64,000 nt of DNA from Cycas panzhihuaensis (GCA_023213395.1 CM041465.1:60891741-60955740), one strand, 5' to 3'; positions 1-11,650 are shown, numbered from the stretch's first letter. The notes: generated from the sequence alone by a model not told the origin. Translations and numbers: made by a program.

Positions 1-365
1 CATTGTTATAGGCTAAATCTAAAGTTTCTCTAGAAGAAAAAAATGATCCTCTAGTTAGGGCGACCTTGCATACCAAATTTCATCAAATTCTGAGATGGTC
101 ATTTTTTTTTATGAAATTATAGGCCTTTAATGCTTCTGAGACTGTTCCGGCAGCTGAATGGCTTCAAAAACCTGTATTCTTCACCTTTGAGTTTCTACAT
201 ATATATAAAAAGTAGCAACATATAAAGTACTATAATTTTAAGCTCTCAAAATATTAAAAAATGATGAATGCACTCAATATTTCACATTGAAGGTAAAGGA
301 GAGGCAAAATGACTCCATGCAAGTGGAATGGGGTGAATAGATCCTCTTCTAGCTCTGATACCACA
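1..365 (-). mobile_element. Cop-0: leader of a minus-strand LTR element that runs off the window's left edge
   Basis: No coding sequence is visible in this stretch. It lies just downstream, on the minus strand, of an LTR (366-677) and a primer binding site (352-363), so it is best read as the untranslated leader of a retrotransposon whose body lies left of the window. The short LTR and initiator-Met-type primer site suit Ty1/copia, but no protein domain inside the window confirms the superfamily. Confidence 0.5.
352..363 (-). other. Primer binding site, initiator tRNA-Met type
   Basis: The minus strand reads TGGTATCAGAGC, the standard plant retrotransposon site complementary to the 3' end of initiator tRNA-Met. 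It sits two bases from the end of the LTR at 366-677, which fixes the element's orientation as minus. Confidence 0.85.
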
Positions 366-677
366 TGAAGGAAAGATGAATCTAGGGAATAAATCACTCA
401 CATATACACAATGGCAATAGAGAATAAAAAAGAGATGAGATAAGATATGAGAGCAAGCTTGGAGGTGAGATTGAATAATAACTCTCTCATTGAGATTTCA
501 CCTTTTATTATTGAGGGTGAGCATTAGGGTTAGGATTTTTCTACCTAATGAAATGAACCTAAAATTACATCAAAATTCACATAAAGTACATTTCATTAAG
601 AGACTAATGCTAATCAATATATCCTAAGGTCATATAATTAATCTACATAAATGACCTTAATACATTAACCTCTTTCA
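366..677 (-). repeat. 5' LTR of Cop-0 (312 bp)
   Basis: Read on the minus strand it starts TGAAAGAGG and ends CCTTCA, so it has TG...CA ends and short inverted termini (TGAAGGAAA on the plus left edge). The primer binding site follows after two bases. The flanking target duplication would be TATTG at 678-682, but the other copy lies outside the window. It interrupts the 3' part of Ret-A. No partner LTR is present. Confidence 0.7.
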
Positions 678-3186
678 TATTGATGTCTGGTAATGATATG
701 GTCTGTTGGAATGGTGAGGATTTTCTTGTGTTAACAATAGGGATGGTGGTATAAGGGATAGTGCATTTGCCCATACACTTTTTAGGTAGGAGGAATAGAA
801 AACATTATGGATTATAGTATATGGGCAGCATATGCAACTTCACTAATTTTTTAAAGAATTTTATATGGACCATGGACCATAATAATAAGGGATTAACTTA
901 TGGATTATATTGGACTTAAGAGAGTGTTGGTTTTCAGGTTGAAGATAGAGGAATACTAGATCATCAATAGCAAATGCATGATTAGAACAAGGGTAATTAG
1001 TGAGTTACTTCATATGATTCTTTGTATTGGCTAGGCTTTACTTAAGGTTATGAAGAATATAGACCATATCCTTAAGTTTTTATTGAGTTGAAGTTGCATG
1101 TAAGTTGATGGCTAATGTATGATGGGATGGCGAGTGATATCAATATAGAGCCAGAAATGGGGACATACTTATGGATAAATGGTACAATACGTTATACTAA
1201 TATTCCATTAGGGGTAGTTATGAAGTCCATTTATCTTGATGATCTAAGGCAAAACAATGTAGGTAAGTTTTAAGGGTTTTATTCAGAACCTTAGACTAAC
1301 CATTAGTTTGAGGATGGTATACTATGCTTATATCAAATGAGGTTCTAGCCACTTGAAAGATATCCTACCAAAAAGGGCTAATCAACTTAGGGTCCCTATT
1401 GTAAATAATAGTTGAGGGAATGTCATGGAGTCCAAAAATAACATGGATGTAAAGATTAGCAAGATGGGATGATTTATAGGAAGTATGAACAGAAATGAAA
1501 TATGCATATTTGGTAAGTCTATCAATGATGATCCAAATTGAGTTGAATCTAACTGATGTGGTTAAACCCATGATAAAATCCATGGCTATGTCTTGCCATT
1601 TACCCTGAGGTATATGTAGGAGTTGAAGAAGATCTCGTGGGGCCTTAGTGTTTACTTTATTCTTTTGGAAAATATCACATTCTCACATAAATGTAAGGAT
1701 AATGGATTTCATGTAGGGCTAAAAGAAATTTGCATGAATATAGTAATATATCTTATCAAATCTTGAGTGGTTGCTTAAGGGGGTGGAATGATACTTTATT
1801 TAAATATGAGAGATTAAAGAGGAGGCTAGATGAACAAAGATGTAATTTTTTAATAATGAATAGGTATTGTGAGTTTACCATCCTTTTTGGTTATAAGCTT
1901 TATTGATCCATTGAGAATAGTCGAGTTGTTCATTATTTTTGACATCCAACTCTTCTAATCATTCAAGGTGAGGTTTTGAGATTGTGTGAATAATCAGATT
2001 AAAGGTAGTGGAATCATATAGAAGGCAAGAAAGGGTATTTACAACAATATTGTCCTTGACCTTTTCATAGGATATCAAATACTTGTTAATAGTTAATCCA
2101 CTTAGCCTATTCTTTAGATAATATCGATTGATCCAATAGGCAACAAAGGCTATGTTGATCAGTAAGAATAGTGAATTTTAAATTCTCAAGGTATTATTGC
2201 CACTTATCCACTGCATGTAAGATTACTTTCATTTCTTTTTCATATTTGGATAATTGAAGTTCATAGTATTTAAGTTTCTAGCTTTCATAGGTAATAGGGC
2301 CAAAATTTTACATAAGAACTACTCCCAAGCCAAATCCTAACACATCGCATGAAGTCTAGTGTGGCGAGTATTGAAGTGGAAGTCATGACTAATTTAAGGT
2401 GGGCAAAGGCAACTTTTGCCTCTAAGGACCATTGAAATGAGTCTTTATAGAGTATGTTGGTTATTGGACCTACCAATGAAATATAGTTATGGAAAAACCA
2501 CTTGTAAAAACTAATGAGGCCAAGAAATGCACATAGTTTTATGAGATTTATAGGGATTGGCTAGGTAGTAATGATTGATATTTTATTAGGGTCCACTTGC
2601 ACCCCTTCCAATGATATGATGTGCCCTAAAAACTGTAATTTAGCTTTACCAAAATTACATTTAAAGAGCTTTGCATATAATTGACGTTAGTATAAAATTT
2701 AGAGGATAGCTTATAGGTGATGGAGATGGTGATCCAAGCAAGAAATATAAATGAGTATATCATTAAAGAGGATGATCATAAACTTTCAAAGATGGGAAGA
2801 AAATATTTTATTTATGAGAGCTTGAAAAGTGGTTGGGGTATTACAGAAGCCAAAAAACATTGCTCAAAACTTAAAGTGGCCATGATAAATTAGAAAAGTT
2901 GTCTTATGGTAATCTTTTGAGGTAATTGGAATCTGATAATATCCTAATTGTAAATTCAATTTAGAAAAAATAGAGATGCCATGATTCTCATTAAGTATAT
3001 CGATGGGGAATTTATTTTTCATTATAATTTTGTTAAGCTCTCTATAGTCTATACAGAGGTGAAAAGACTTAACTTTTTTTCACACTAACATTATTAGATC
3101 TACATAAGGGATTTTACTTAGTGGTTGTTTGGGAATCGATCTAGGTTAATTACTTCTCAATAACTTTGTGTTTCCTCTATTTCTAT
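678..3186 (-). pseudogene. pol: Ret-A: decayed Ty3/gypsy pol (RT, RNase H, integrase)
   Basis: Read leftward, the minus strand gives RT, then RNase H, then integrase, the Ty3/gypsy order. RT starts near 3175 and shows CIDYRELNKI (about 3053-3025), KLNLQLGYYQI (about 2950) and FCNTPTTFQ (about 2830). The tether/RNase H region near 2476-2285 has FQWSLEAKVAFAHLK. Integrase at 1583-1365 has IDRLTKYA and YNRDPK, where the second catalytic Asp is replaced by Asn. Stops and frameshifts are frequent, and gag and protease are not visible on this side. The 5' half was probably displaced rightwards by Tat-3, which begins inside the RT N-terminal region; if so it lies beyond the window. The 3' end is interrupted by Cop-0. 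Ret-A is the oldest layer visible here. Confidence 0.8.
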
Positions 3187-3375
3187 TGAATATTAGGGGA
3201 TCGATCAACCTATGAGAACCCTAGAACCAACTTTGTCCAACTCCTAAGGAGAAGTCTCTACTTGCTTGTGTTGTATGGTTGAAAATGATTTGAAATATGT
3301 TAGGATACGTGAATGATGCATAGTGAAAGAATAAGCTAGTCCATACAATCAAGTAAAGGAGATCTAAGTTCAAAG
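3187..3375 (-). repeat. Distal end of the Tat-3 3' LTR, cut off by the Tat-1 insertion
   Basis: The reverse complement aligns with the last part of the Tat-family LTRs. CTTAGATCTCC...GGACTAGC matches Tat-2 at about 24355-24390, and a TTAGGAGTTGG block matches Tat-1 at about 17010-17030. It joins in register with 17166-19249 once Tat-1 and one CAAAG copy are ignored, so both pieces are one LTR. The left edge (TG at 3187) is inferred from LTR-end rules and could be off by a few tens of bases. Confidence 0.65.
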
Positions 3376-4350
3376 TATTTCACCAAAACCTAGCCTCTTT
3401 GTATGCATTTGGATCATATTGGTAAATTGATACATGTTGATGGTGGTTGATGTATATTGACTTGATTTGATGGATTAGGCCCTACTTGTTAAAATAATGC
3501 ATGATTATTTATTGATAAAATATAATGAATGATGTTATTGGCTCGTATTCTTATCATTCTGTCGATGATGTAAACTATGGCAACAAAATTTTCTCTATGA
3601 CTAAACCTTTCAAAGTCAATTATTTTTATCTTATTTTTGAGATTTCACCCATGTTTTTGTTATTTATCACCTTTTGGGCCTATTCTTAATGCATTTCACC
3701 TCATTTTAGGTTTGTTCACTCTTCTGTGAACTTATTTTTGTGATTGGAAATTTATTAAATACCAATTTTTATCAATTTTTGGTCAACTTTTTACTTTACT
3801 GAAATCACATTTTTTTACCTTGTCAAAAACACAACCGATCCCATTTTCAGAATAAAATCACATTTTGGGTGGGTGAAAAATGTGACCTATCACGTTTTTA
3901 GAATAAAATTATGTTTTTGGTAGGTGAAAAATGTGACCAATTATGTTTTTCACTATTATGCAATAGAAAATTAGGCCAACACACTAAAAGTTTACATGTT
4001 GTCACCTAGATTTGGTGGAATTTGATTCTCTCAATGCCTAAAAGTGTTATAAAGTAATTGTTGATCGAAATTAAGAATAGAGTTGTTAGAGTTATGAAGA
4101 ATTAGAGAAGAAGAAGTGATTCTTGCTCTAGTTGTAAGATTTTATGAATTTCTTAGAGAATTCTTGAGGACTACTACTATGGCTTTGAAGACTTGATTTT
4201 TTAAAGTTATTGGGTGAAATATGGAAGAAGTTTTGTTGTTGTATTACTGCTACTCAATTGTTGATGGTCTAAGCTTTCATCTTCTTGGATCTTCATTAAT
4301 TTTTGCTTCAAACTTCTCTTGATTTGGTAAGATCTTTCCTATTGGCTTTC
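3376..4350 (+). repeat. Tat-1 5' LTR, 3' part deleted
   Basis: It aligns to the start of the 3' LTR (14736-about 15725), from TATTTCACCAAAACC (the TG end has become TA) through GGTAAGATCTTTCC. The remaining roughly 1.4 kb of LTR and the primer binding site are missing. At about 4340-4410 there is a patch of repeated CCTATTGGCTTTCAAC and CCTACACCTA, followed directly by leader sequence that aligns with Tat-2 near 24670. This looks like a deletion scar with short repeats at the joint. Confidence 0.8.
3790..3955 (+). repeat. Internal LTR subrepeats with self-complementary arms
   Basis: This stretch repeats AGAATAAAATyAyrTTTT followed by GGTGAAAAATGTGACC about every 60 bp. ATCACATTTTTT and AAAAATGTGA are complementary, so each unit can pair with itself or its neighbour. 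The block is also present in the 3' LTR (about 15176-15330), and a related form occurs in the Tat-2 LTRs (about 22790-22885 and 58375-58475). It lies in the first half of the LTR, where promoter or enhancer repeats usually sit, but that role is inferred. Confidence 0.55.
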
Positions 4351-4508
4351 AACCCTACCCCTACACCTATTGGCTTTCAACACCTACACCTATAACCCCT
4401 ACACCTAGGTACTCATTGAGACTTCAAGGCCTTTTGCCTGATTCTTAAATGTGCCCATTATACTTTAGTTAGGACATTTCATCATCATATGTAAAATCAT
4501 CAAAGTTT

Positions 4509-6600
4509 CAAGCACATGATGCATACGTTTACCCTCGTGAAGATTCAGCTCAACTATATAACATACTAATGGAGCAGGGATATCTAGATCCTTTGCAGTA
4601 TCCTAGTGATCCTTATTTTGTAGATCCTTCTTTCCCATAGGAAGAATCACCTCCTACTCGATTATATTCATCTTTTCCTGAGTCGATTCTTACTAGGATC
4701 CCTACCCGACTATGCATGCATGGTTATCGTGATCCATTTCACCTAGAGACTCATACTATATTATCTTTACCTCAATATATTTAGATTTATCCCTTGGATG
4801 AAGACTAGGAGTCAATTAAGGTAGACCCTCCACCTCAAACCATGTGGTCCCCTCACCCTTCTCATCCTCCTTCACCAAGACCTACTTCACGACCTCATTC
4901 TTCGCTTATGGAAGAAGTTGACGATCATAAATCAACTCATTCATAACCTCACCAACCTTCTCCTAAGCAGTATGTTCAGGCTCAATCTTCCTACTCCATA
5001 CCTATTACTCATGGAGGTGATACCACTGGTATTGCTTATGGCATTCCTAGAACTATGAATATTCCCACTTCTAGTTAAGCGATTATGGCCTCACCTAGTT
5101 TATGACCAATTCAGTTTTATTCTACTAGGATTGCCTCACTGCATCCTGTTTCTTCTACTATATAGGTACCCCTTCATGTATCACATATTTTTAGATCTCA
5201 TGGTGTTAGGCCTCGCCTACCATCACCTAGAGCATCTAACATGATTTCCCTGTCGCAGCATGCTTCTTGTACTTAATTACCATATTCACATGCTTTGGTA
5301 GGGCAGTCACAATTGTTGGGGACTTCTAAGCCCATTTCTTCTTCCCATATTCCTAGGCCTAGTCCATAACCTAACCCCTTTTATACCTTTAATTCAAGTT
5401 CCCCACAAAACCTCATACCTCAAACCAATTCTATGGTTAATCCTGCAACATGGTCTGTTCCTCTTTCCACTCTTTCATTTCATGATATTTCACAACAACA
5501 ACTGCAATCATAATAACCTATGCATTCATCTATTCCTCATATATCATCCTTACCTCAAAGTACTACTACGTTGAGGCCAAGGAGACCTTTCATAGATTAT
5601 ATGAAGTCTCCCTTCCCACGCGAGGTTTTGTTGTCACCTATATCTCTATTTTTTCTTGAATTACTTAAGTTTTTTTGTGACTCATCTCAATACCCTACTT
5701 CTCATATACAGGTATTTGTGCTTGTTTGCATAAACTTTATGCCATATTACTATATTATGATGTATCTATTTCTGAAATCACTTCAAGGTGATGCTTTGAA
5801 GTGGTTTTATCATCTCCCTTCATCTTCAATTCTCTCGTTCCAATAATTAGTTGACTCTTTCATCAACTATTTTGATGTAGTGAGACCATTCGAGTTAGGA
5901 ATCAAATCCTTACTAGCAATTAAACAAAATAATAATGAAACTTCAAGAGATTTTGTTAGGAGATTTCAAGATCAAGTTCATGCTTGTCATTTGTACCTTG
6001 ATCCTAGTTTATTGTTCAATCTATTTACCAATGCGTTGAGGCCCCATGTACATTTAGAAGTTCTAAAACTTGGTCCTTAAATATATGAAGAAGCAATTAA
6101 CTATTGCTTAGCTTTAGAGACGTTTGAAATACAAGAAAGTGTTAAGAAGGTTAGGAAGCCTATGCCTTCTAAGGATCTAGTTCATCCTACGAAGGCTACC
6201 CATGCTAAGCCTACATATGATCATCTTACTTCTTCGATTAGATCACTTGAGCATGCGATTAATACTAAGTTACATATTGATGGTACATCTCCTACTCAAT
6301 CCTCTTAAGAGACCAAAGTGATTCACTTAACTGAGGGAAGGAAGAAGCAAGGTCCTCCCCCACTGCATCCTCTATCTAAAAAGATAAAATGGTGTTCTTA
6401 TCATCAGATTGGCACACATGATAGAAGTGAGTGCTGAATTATTCAGAATTCAATCCATAACACAAACACTCAAGTGAATTGTTCTTCCAAATCATCATAA
6501 GACTAAATGATCCATAAAGATTCGTTACCTAGACATAGTGAGAAAACCAGTAAAGAAGATAAAGGCAAAGGGAAGTAGATACAAGATGATGAAGACCAAC
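4509..6600 (+). pseudogene. gag: Tat-1 gag
   Basis: This is the structural protein that would form the retrotransposon particle. The N-terminal roughly 340 codons are rich in Pro, Ser and His. The capsid-like core follows (about 5570-6130), with GDALKWFYHLP, RPFELGIKSLLAIKQ, ETSRDFVRRFQDQ and NALRPHVHLEVLK. A zinc-finger-like segment (CSYHQIGTHDRSEC) lies near 6390-6437. The frame is continuous with pol and has no net frameshift. It is broken only by stops, most at positions where CAG, CAA or CGA would be expected. The start codon is not certain; 4509 is the first place where the frame is clearly recognisable. Tat-2 (from about 24700) is homologous. Confidence 0.8.
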
Positions 6601-6614
6601 CTTTAAGCTCTAAT

Positions 6615-7340
6615 TTGTCGAAGAAGACTACCACTCCTATAAATGTTCAAGTAAGAAGAAACACTAATCAAACCCACCCACCTTCCAAAGGTGGGGATAC
6701 TAAGAGAACCATAAACATGGTGGAGACTTCAAAGAGTGCAAGTCCATCCAAATCATCTGATGATTTAATAGCAAGGAATCCTGATTCTTTACCTCTAGTA
6801 CCTCCTTGTCCCATCAGGTTTAAGTCTAATCCTTCTAGTTTAAAGGATGGATCTTTCTCTTTGGTAGATGAACTAAAGACCATTCCTATGGACATATCAG
6901 CTATTGATTTTCTCAAGTATTACCCTAAGCAATGTCAACTTTTATTTGATGTATTGGGAGTCCTTACAGTAGCTTCTTTGCCTATTTCTACCCTTTCCTT
7001 TGACCTTACTACCTTGCCTAGTTGTTCCACCCATGCACTAAACAACATTCCCCTATTTTACATTGAGATCATTAAGGATGATATTAATATCAAGTGGGTT
7101 ATCATTGATGAGGGATCATCTGTCAATATAATCCCCCTTCATCTTGTTGAAGATTTGGAGATCTCTATTTTTTATCCATACGAATGGATCTGCCAATGGT
7201 ATGACAAGAATCAAAAGGTACCCTTGGGACAAGTTACTCTTCCACTCACATTGGAAGATAAGATAGTCCTTACTGACCTTACTATTATTGATTTGGATCT
7301 AGAATATAATATCCTTTTGGGTAGACCATGGATTACCTAA
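6615..7340 (+). pseudogene. pol: Tat-1 aspartic protease region
   Basis: The longest uninterrupted stretch of Tat-1 (241 codons, no internal stop). The first half is a charged linker. The retropepsin signature VIIDEGSSVNIIP is near 7098-7136, with the catalytic Asp at 7107, and YNILLGRPWI near the end is the usual second protease motif. Its job would be to cut the Gag-Pol polyprotein. The Asp-x-Gly-Ser motif is intact, unlike in Tat-2. It shares its frame with gag and RT, and the ATG at 6615 is simply the first Met after a stop, not a true start. Confidence 0.8.
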
Positions 7341-8567
7341 ATGGCAGAAGTTTATTTGTCCCTTTTCGGTGAACTTAGGTTCATCCATGAGGGAGAACTT
7401 AAGATCATTATATGAAAGCCTAAACCTATTAAACAATCAGTTCCTCTCATTAAGATTTTTTCATAACCTAGTGAATCCTCTAACTCTGTGGAGTATTTCT
7501 TTTAGTTACTTGGTTTAGGATAGTACTTTACTACTGAAGGTCCTTCAACCCATCTTGAAGTAAAAGACGTGGATTTAGTCAAGATCGTTCCTCTATCATC
7601 AGGCTCCCTATCCATTCTAGTTCCTTCAAATTTGACTGATTCTCTTTTGGTTCCCTCTTCTTCTATTTTAGAAGAGGAGATGGCTTCTCATTCTATCATA
7701 CCTTATTAAGGTTCATCTCGAAGTAACTTTGTTGATATAAATCATATTCACACTTATTTCTCACAGGCTTTGTGCTTGCCCTCAGGGGCAAACTTAGTGG
7801 TTCCTTCTTTGACCACTCACTTAGCAACTACTTTCTCAAGTATTGTTGTACATAATTCATGTGTCACTGCTTCCCCATCTTTCTTTCATTCCCCTTTCTT
7901 TAAGACATGGTTGAATAGGCATGGGAAGAAGATGTTGTTCCATCGACACCCAGATCTAGTATCAGATGATAAAGATACAACGGTATTTGATATAGGTCAA
8001 GCTAGATTTGGAACCTCCACTATAGTATAGGAAGTTAATTCCATTTCTACTCTCTCTTTACTTTCCCATCCTCATGTGGACCCTCCCCTATCTTTTCTTA
8101 TCTTCATATCTCCATCCCACCTTGATTATGGTGTGTATAATCAAGAGTTTATTCAAGCTTTTTCTTCAATTTGGGAGTTCATGGATAAGCCTATCCTCTT
8201 CTCTCAAGTTACATCAATTATCGAGTTTGCATCCACTCTAAACTCTTTAGTTGGTCCTCTTTTGTCTTCTATTTCTTAATCTAAGAACCTTCTCCTCATC
8301 AACCTCTTCTACCTTGACCATTTTGAGAATGATGAAGTGATCGTTGACTATTTAGTAGGTTCATCTCTTGGTCTTCCTTATGGACATCACAAGTTAGGAT
8401 TTTCTAAAGTTATAGTTGATTCTTCTTAACCCCATGAGTCTATTTCTTTGATCAAACTTGCCCCTCCTCACTTTGAGGAAGGGAATGCAATGCTTATGGA
8501 GCAAACCATTGATGTAGATTTAGAAATAGAGAATAGCCCTAGAATCATCAAGTTAGGAGCTAGTTGT
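7341..8567 (+). pseudogene. pol: Tat-1 protease-RT linker
   Basis: About 400 codons in the same frame as protease and RT, with scattered stops, Ser/Pro/Leu-rich and without a domain I recognise. Tat-2 has a homologous stretch (about 27500-28735) sharing KKMLxHRHxDL and PHFEEGNxM, so this is conserved family sequence and not an insertion. The long linker between protease and RT was presumably part of the polyprotein. Confidence 0.6.
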
Positions 8568-9866
8568 ACTCCCTAAGAGATTGCCCAGTTTAAGGATCTT
8601 TTCCACAAGTTCTACTTAGTTTTTATGTTGGACTATAAAGACATGCAAGGCCTTGACTCCCAGATAGTTGAACATAACATTATTGTTACTCTTGGAATGA
8701 AACCCACATGACAAAAGCAACGTCCTATCCATCCACATCTCTCTCTTGCCATTAAGTAAGAAGTGGAGAGGTTATTAGTAGTTAGATTCATTAAGAGCAA
8801 TGATTATTCTCATTGGGTCTCTAACATAGTTCCTATAGTGAAGAAGAATGGTACAATTCAGATCTGCATAAACTTTCATGATATTAATGATGCATATCCC
8901 AAATACAATTTCCCTCTTACCTTCCTTTATTAGATTTGGGACTAGATAGCTAGTTTTGAGCTAATATCTCTTATGGATGGATTTTTAGGATATAACTAGA
9001 TTTATATTACACCTCGTGACCACTATAAGACTGCTTTTACCACTCCTTAGGGTACCTTTGTTTATAAAGTCATGCCATTCAGATTAAAGAATACTAGTGT
9101 GACATATCAAAGGGCTATGGTTCATATCTTCCATGACCTGATTGGCAATATTATTGTTGTTTATTTACATGACATGTTTGCCCTTTTGCACAAAAGATCT
9201 AATCATTTATGTGATCTTAGAATCATTTTTGAAAGACGTAGAAAGTATTATTTGCATTCGAACCCTTCTAAGTGGGTCTTTATCGTTACATCAAGAATGA
9301 TATTATGAAACATTATTTCTCAAGATGGGATTAGAATTGATCCTGAGAAGATTGAAGCTATTATTTAAATGCCTCCTCCAAAGACCCAAAAATATATTAA
9401 GTCCTTTTTAGGTAGACTTAGTTTTCTAAGACATTTCATCGCTGACTTTACCTTGGATGCTAATCCTATTACTAATCTATTGAAGAAAGATATTAAACTG
9501 CAATGGACTCCTCAAGTTCAAGAGTCCTTTGATAGGCTAAAGTGAGCCTTGGTTTCTACTCCAGTTGTTACTCTGCTAAGGTTTGATAAGCCTGTCATCT
9601 TATACACTTCAGCTACTGAGGAGTTGCTAGTAGGTATGTTAGTGCAAGAAGATGATTTTGGCAAAGAGAGGGCTATATATTTCATTAGCAGGACCCTCAT
9701 GGTAGCTGAGCTTCATTATCCTTTTCTTGAGAAAGAATGTCTTACCTTAATTTTTTCTACTAAGAAGCTTTGCCACTACCTCCTTGGGAATAGGGTCCAT
9801 CTTATTATCCAATATGACCCAATAAGGTATTTACTTACTAAGTCTAACCTTAATGGTTGACTAGGT
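8568..9866 (+). pseudogene. pol: Tat-1 reverse transcriptase and first RNase H
   Basis: The RT would copy element RNA into DNA. Seen in order: NIVPIVKKNGTIQICINFHDIN (about 8825-8890), a degenerate catalytic Asp segment (ASFELISLMDGFLGYN), KTAFTTP and YKVMPFRLKN (about 9030-9095), and the active-site box at 9162-9173, which reads YLHD where YVDD or YLDD is expected, so a catalytic Asp is now His. The connection domain (about 9330-9540, SFLGRLSFLRHFI) leads to RNase H at about 9580-9860 (KPVILYTSATEE, ERAIYFISRTL, HYPFLEKECLTLIF). The frame is unbroken apart from stops. The product cannot be functional. Confidence 0.85.
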
Positions 9867-11281
9867 AAATGGTCTTTATTACTTCAGGAATTTAATTTAC
9901 AAGTGATCAATAGAAATTCTAAGAAAGTCATGATCATTCCAGAGATCATGATTGATGCCCCTCTTCCAAATCATGCTTGTCAACCCATTGACGACTCTCT
10001 CCCTCATGAACATATCATCCATATCCAAAGTATTCCTTCTAATGACCCATGGTATAAAGAGATTAGATTGTATCTTTATGACTAATCTTTTCCTTCTCTT
10101 GCTACTTCAAAGAAGATAAGATAAATTCACACTACTGTTAGATAATACCTTTTGTTGGATGATACCCTATATAAGTATTCTTTTGATGGAGTTCTACTTA
10201 GGTGTCTTTCACCTGATGAATCTTTAGTTGCTTTGATAGAATCCCATGAAGGTATATGTGGTGGATATTTTGATGGTCAATCGATGGCCTAATGCAATCT
10301 CCATATGGGTTATTATTAGCCTACCCTATTTAAGGATGCCCAATCCTTCATCCAAAAATACCAAAAATGCCAGTCCCATGCAACTTTAATCCATCAACTT
10401 GCACAAGAAATAAAATCCATAGTTTTGCCTTAGCCTTTCTCCAAAGGGGGTCTTGACCTCATTGGATAGATCTTTCCAACATCTTCAAATGGATATAAAT
10501 TCATTCTAACTGCCACTGAATACTTTATGAAGTGGAGCGAGGCTATCCTATTAATCTATGCTACTAGAAAGATTATTGCTACTTTCATATTTTAGCATAT
10601 CATTTATAGATTTGGGATATTGGATGTTATCATTACTAATAATGGAACTTCATTTTGTAATCCCCATGTCAGTGAACTATGTAGTAAGTTTCATATTACC
10701 CATAGAATATCTGCCCCATATCATCCTCAGGTGAATGGCCAATTAGAAGCATTTAAGAAGATTTTAGCTAAGATGGTTGCTACTTCTCATAGGGATTAGT
10801 ACTCTTAGTTATTTCCTGCATTATGGGCCTATAGGACTACCATAAAAAATGCTATAGGTATGATACCATTCTCTCTTGTTTACGATGTCAAGGCAGTTTT
10901 ACCTTTAGAGGTCAAAATTCCTTCTCTCTGCACCTCATTGGAGGAATTTACTCACAAACATTTCTAAAGGGAAGCTTGCGTTTTAGAGCTAGAAAGGTTA
11001 CATGAGACTCACTTACAAGCTTTACAAAGTAATTTCACATCTCAAACTAGATTTCAAGCTACGCACGATAGGCGACTTAGGCCTAGAAACTTTAATGAGG
11101 GTGACAAAGTTTTGAAATTGGAATATTTACACGATAGGCAACAAACATTTTCTCCCAAATGGATAGGACCTTTCCTAGTAATTGAGGATTTAACTAATGA
11201 AGCCTATTAGATTTTGAAATTAGAAGGATTAGAGTTTAAAAGACCTATTAATTCTCAATATTTGAGAAGATTTTATGCCTA
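9867..11281 (+). pseudogene. pol: Tat-1 integrase
   Basis: Integrase would insert the cDNA into the genome. The HHCC zinc-binding segment is near 10235-10385 (HEGICGGYFDG...QKYQKCQSH), with one His and one Cys replaced by Tyr, both explicable as C-to-T or G-to-A. The catalytic core starts near 10450 (GLDLIG, FPTSSNGYKFILTATEYF). The second Asp position (10638-10640, ITNNGTSF) is Asn. FHITHRISAPYHPQ and NGQLEAFKK (catalytic Glu) follow. The C-terminal domain (FNEGDKVLKL, PKWIGPFLVIEDL) ends with QYLRRFYA and a stop at 11281. The frame is the same as gag. Confidence 0.85.
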
Positions 11282-11299
11282 GAAGTATGCATATGACAA

Positions 11300-11650
11300 C
11301 CTCCATAATGAGGATAAACTACGACTTTGAAACTAGTACCTTTGCCTAATGAGCTAAAACTATGGGAAAACCCTACTTTTCTTCTGATCTAACCTCCATA
11401 ATAAGGATAAACTATGGCTCTAAAACTAGTACCTTTGCCTAATGAGCTAAAACTATGGGAAAGCCATGTCTTCCTTCTAATTTCACCTCTACAATAAGGA
11501 TAAACTATGGATCTGAAGTGAGTGCCTTTACCTAATGAGCTTAAACTATCGGCAAATACTTTTCTTCTTTAGGATTAGTGGCTCTGAAGCTAGTGCCTTT
11601 ACTTAATGAGCTAAAACTATGGGCAAATCATTTCTACTTTTTGATACTTT
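11300..11650 (+). repeat. Four roughly 93-bp tandem units carrying the AAACTATG motif
   Basis: Units begin near 11300, 11393, 11486 and 11580. Most carry CCTCCATAATRAGGATAAACTA and all carry TGCCTTTRCCTAATGAG followed by CTWAAACTATGGG, so the core motif occurs about twice per unit. They lie immediately after the integrase stop and are noncoding. A single related unit is found in Tat-2 at 28740-28805, just after its deletion junction. Confidence 0.8.
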
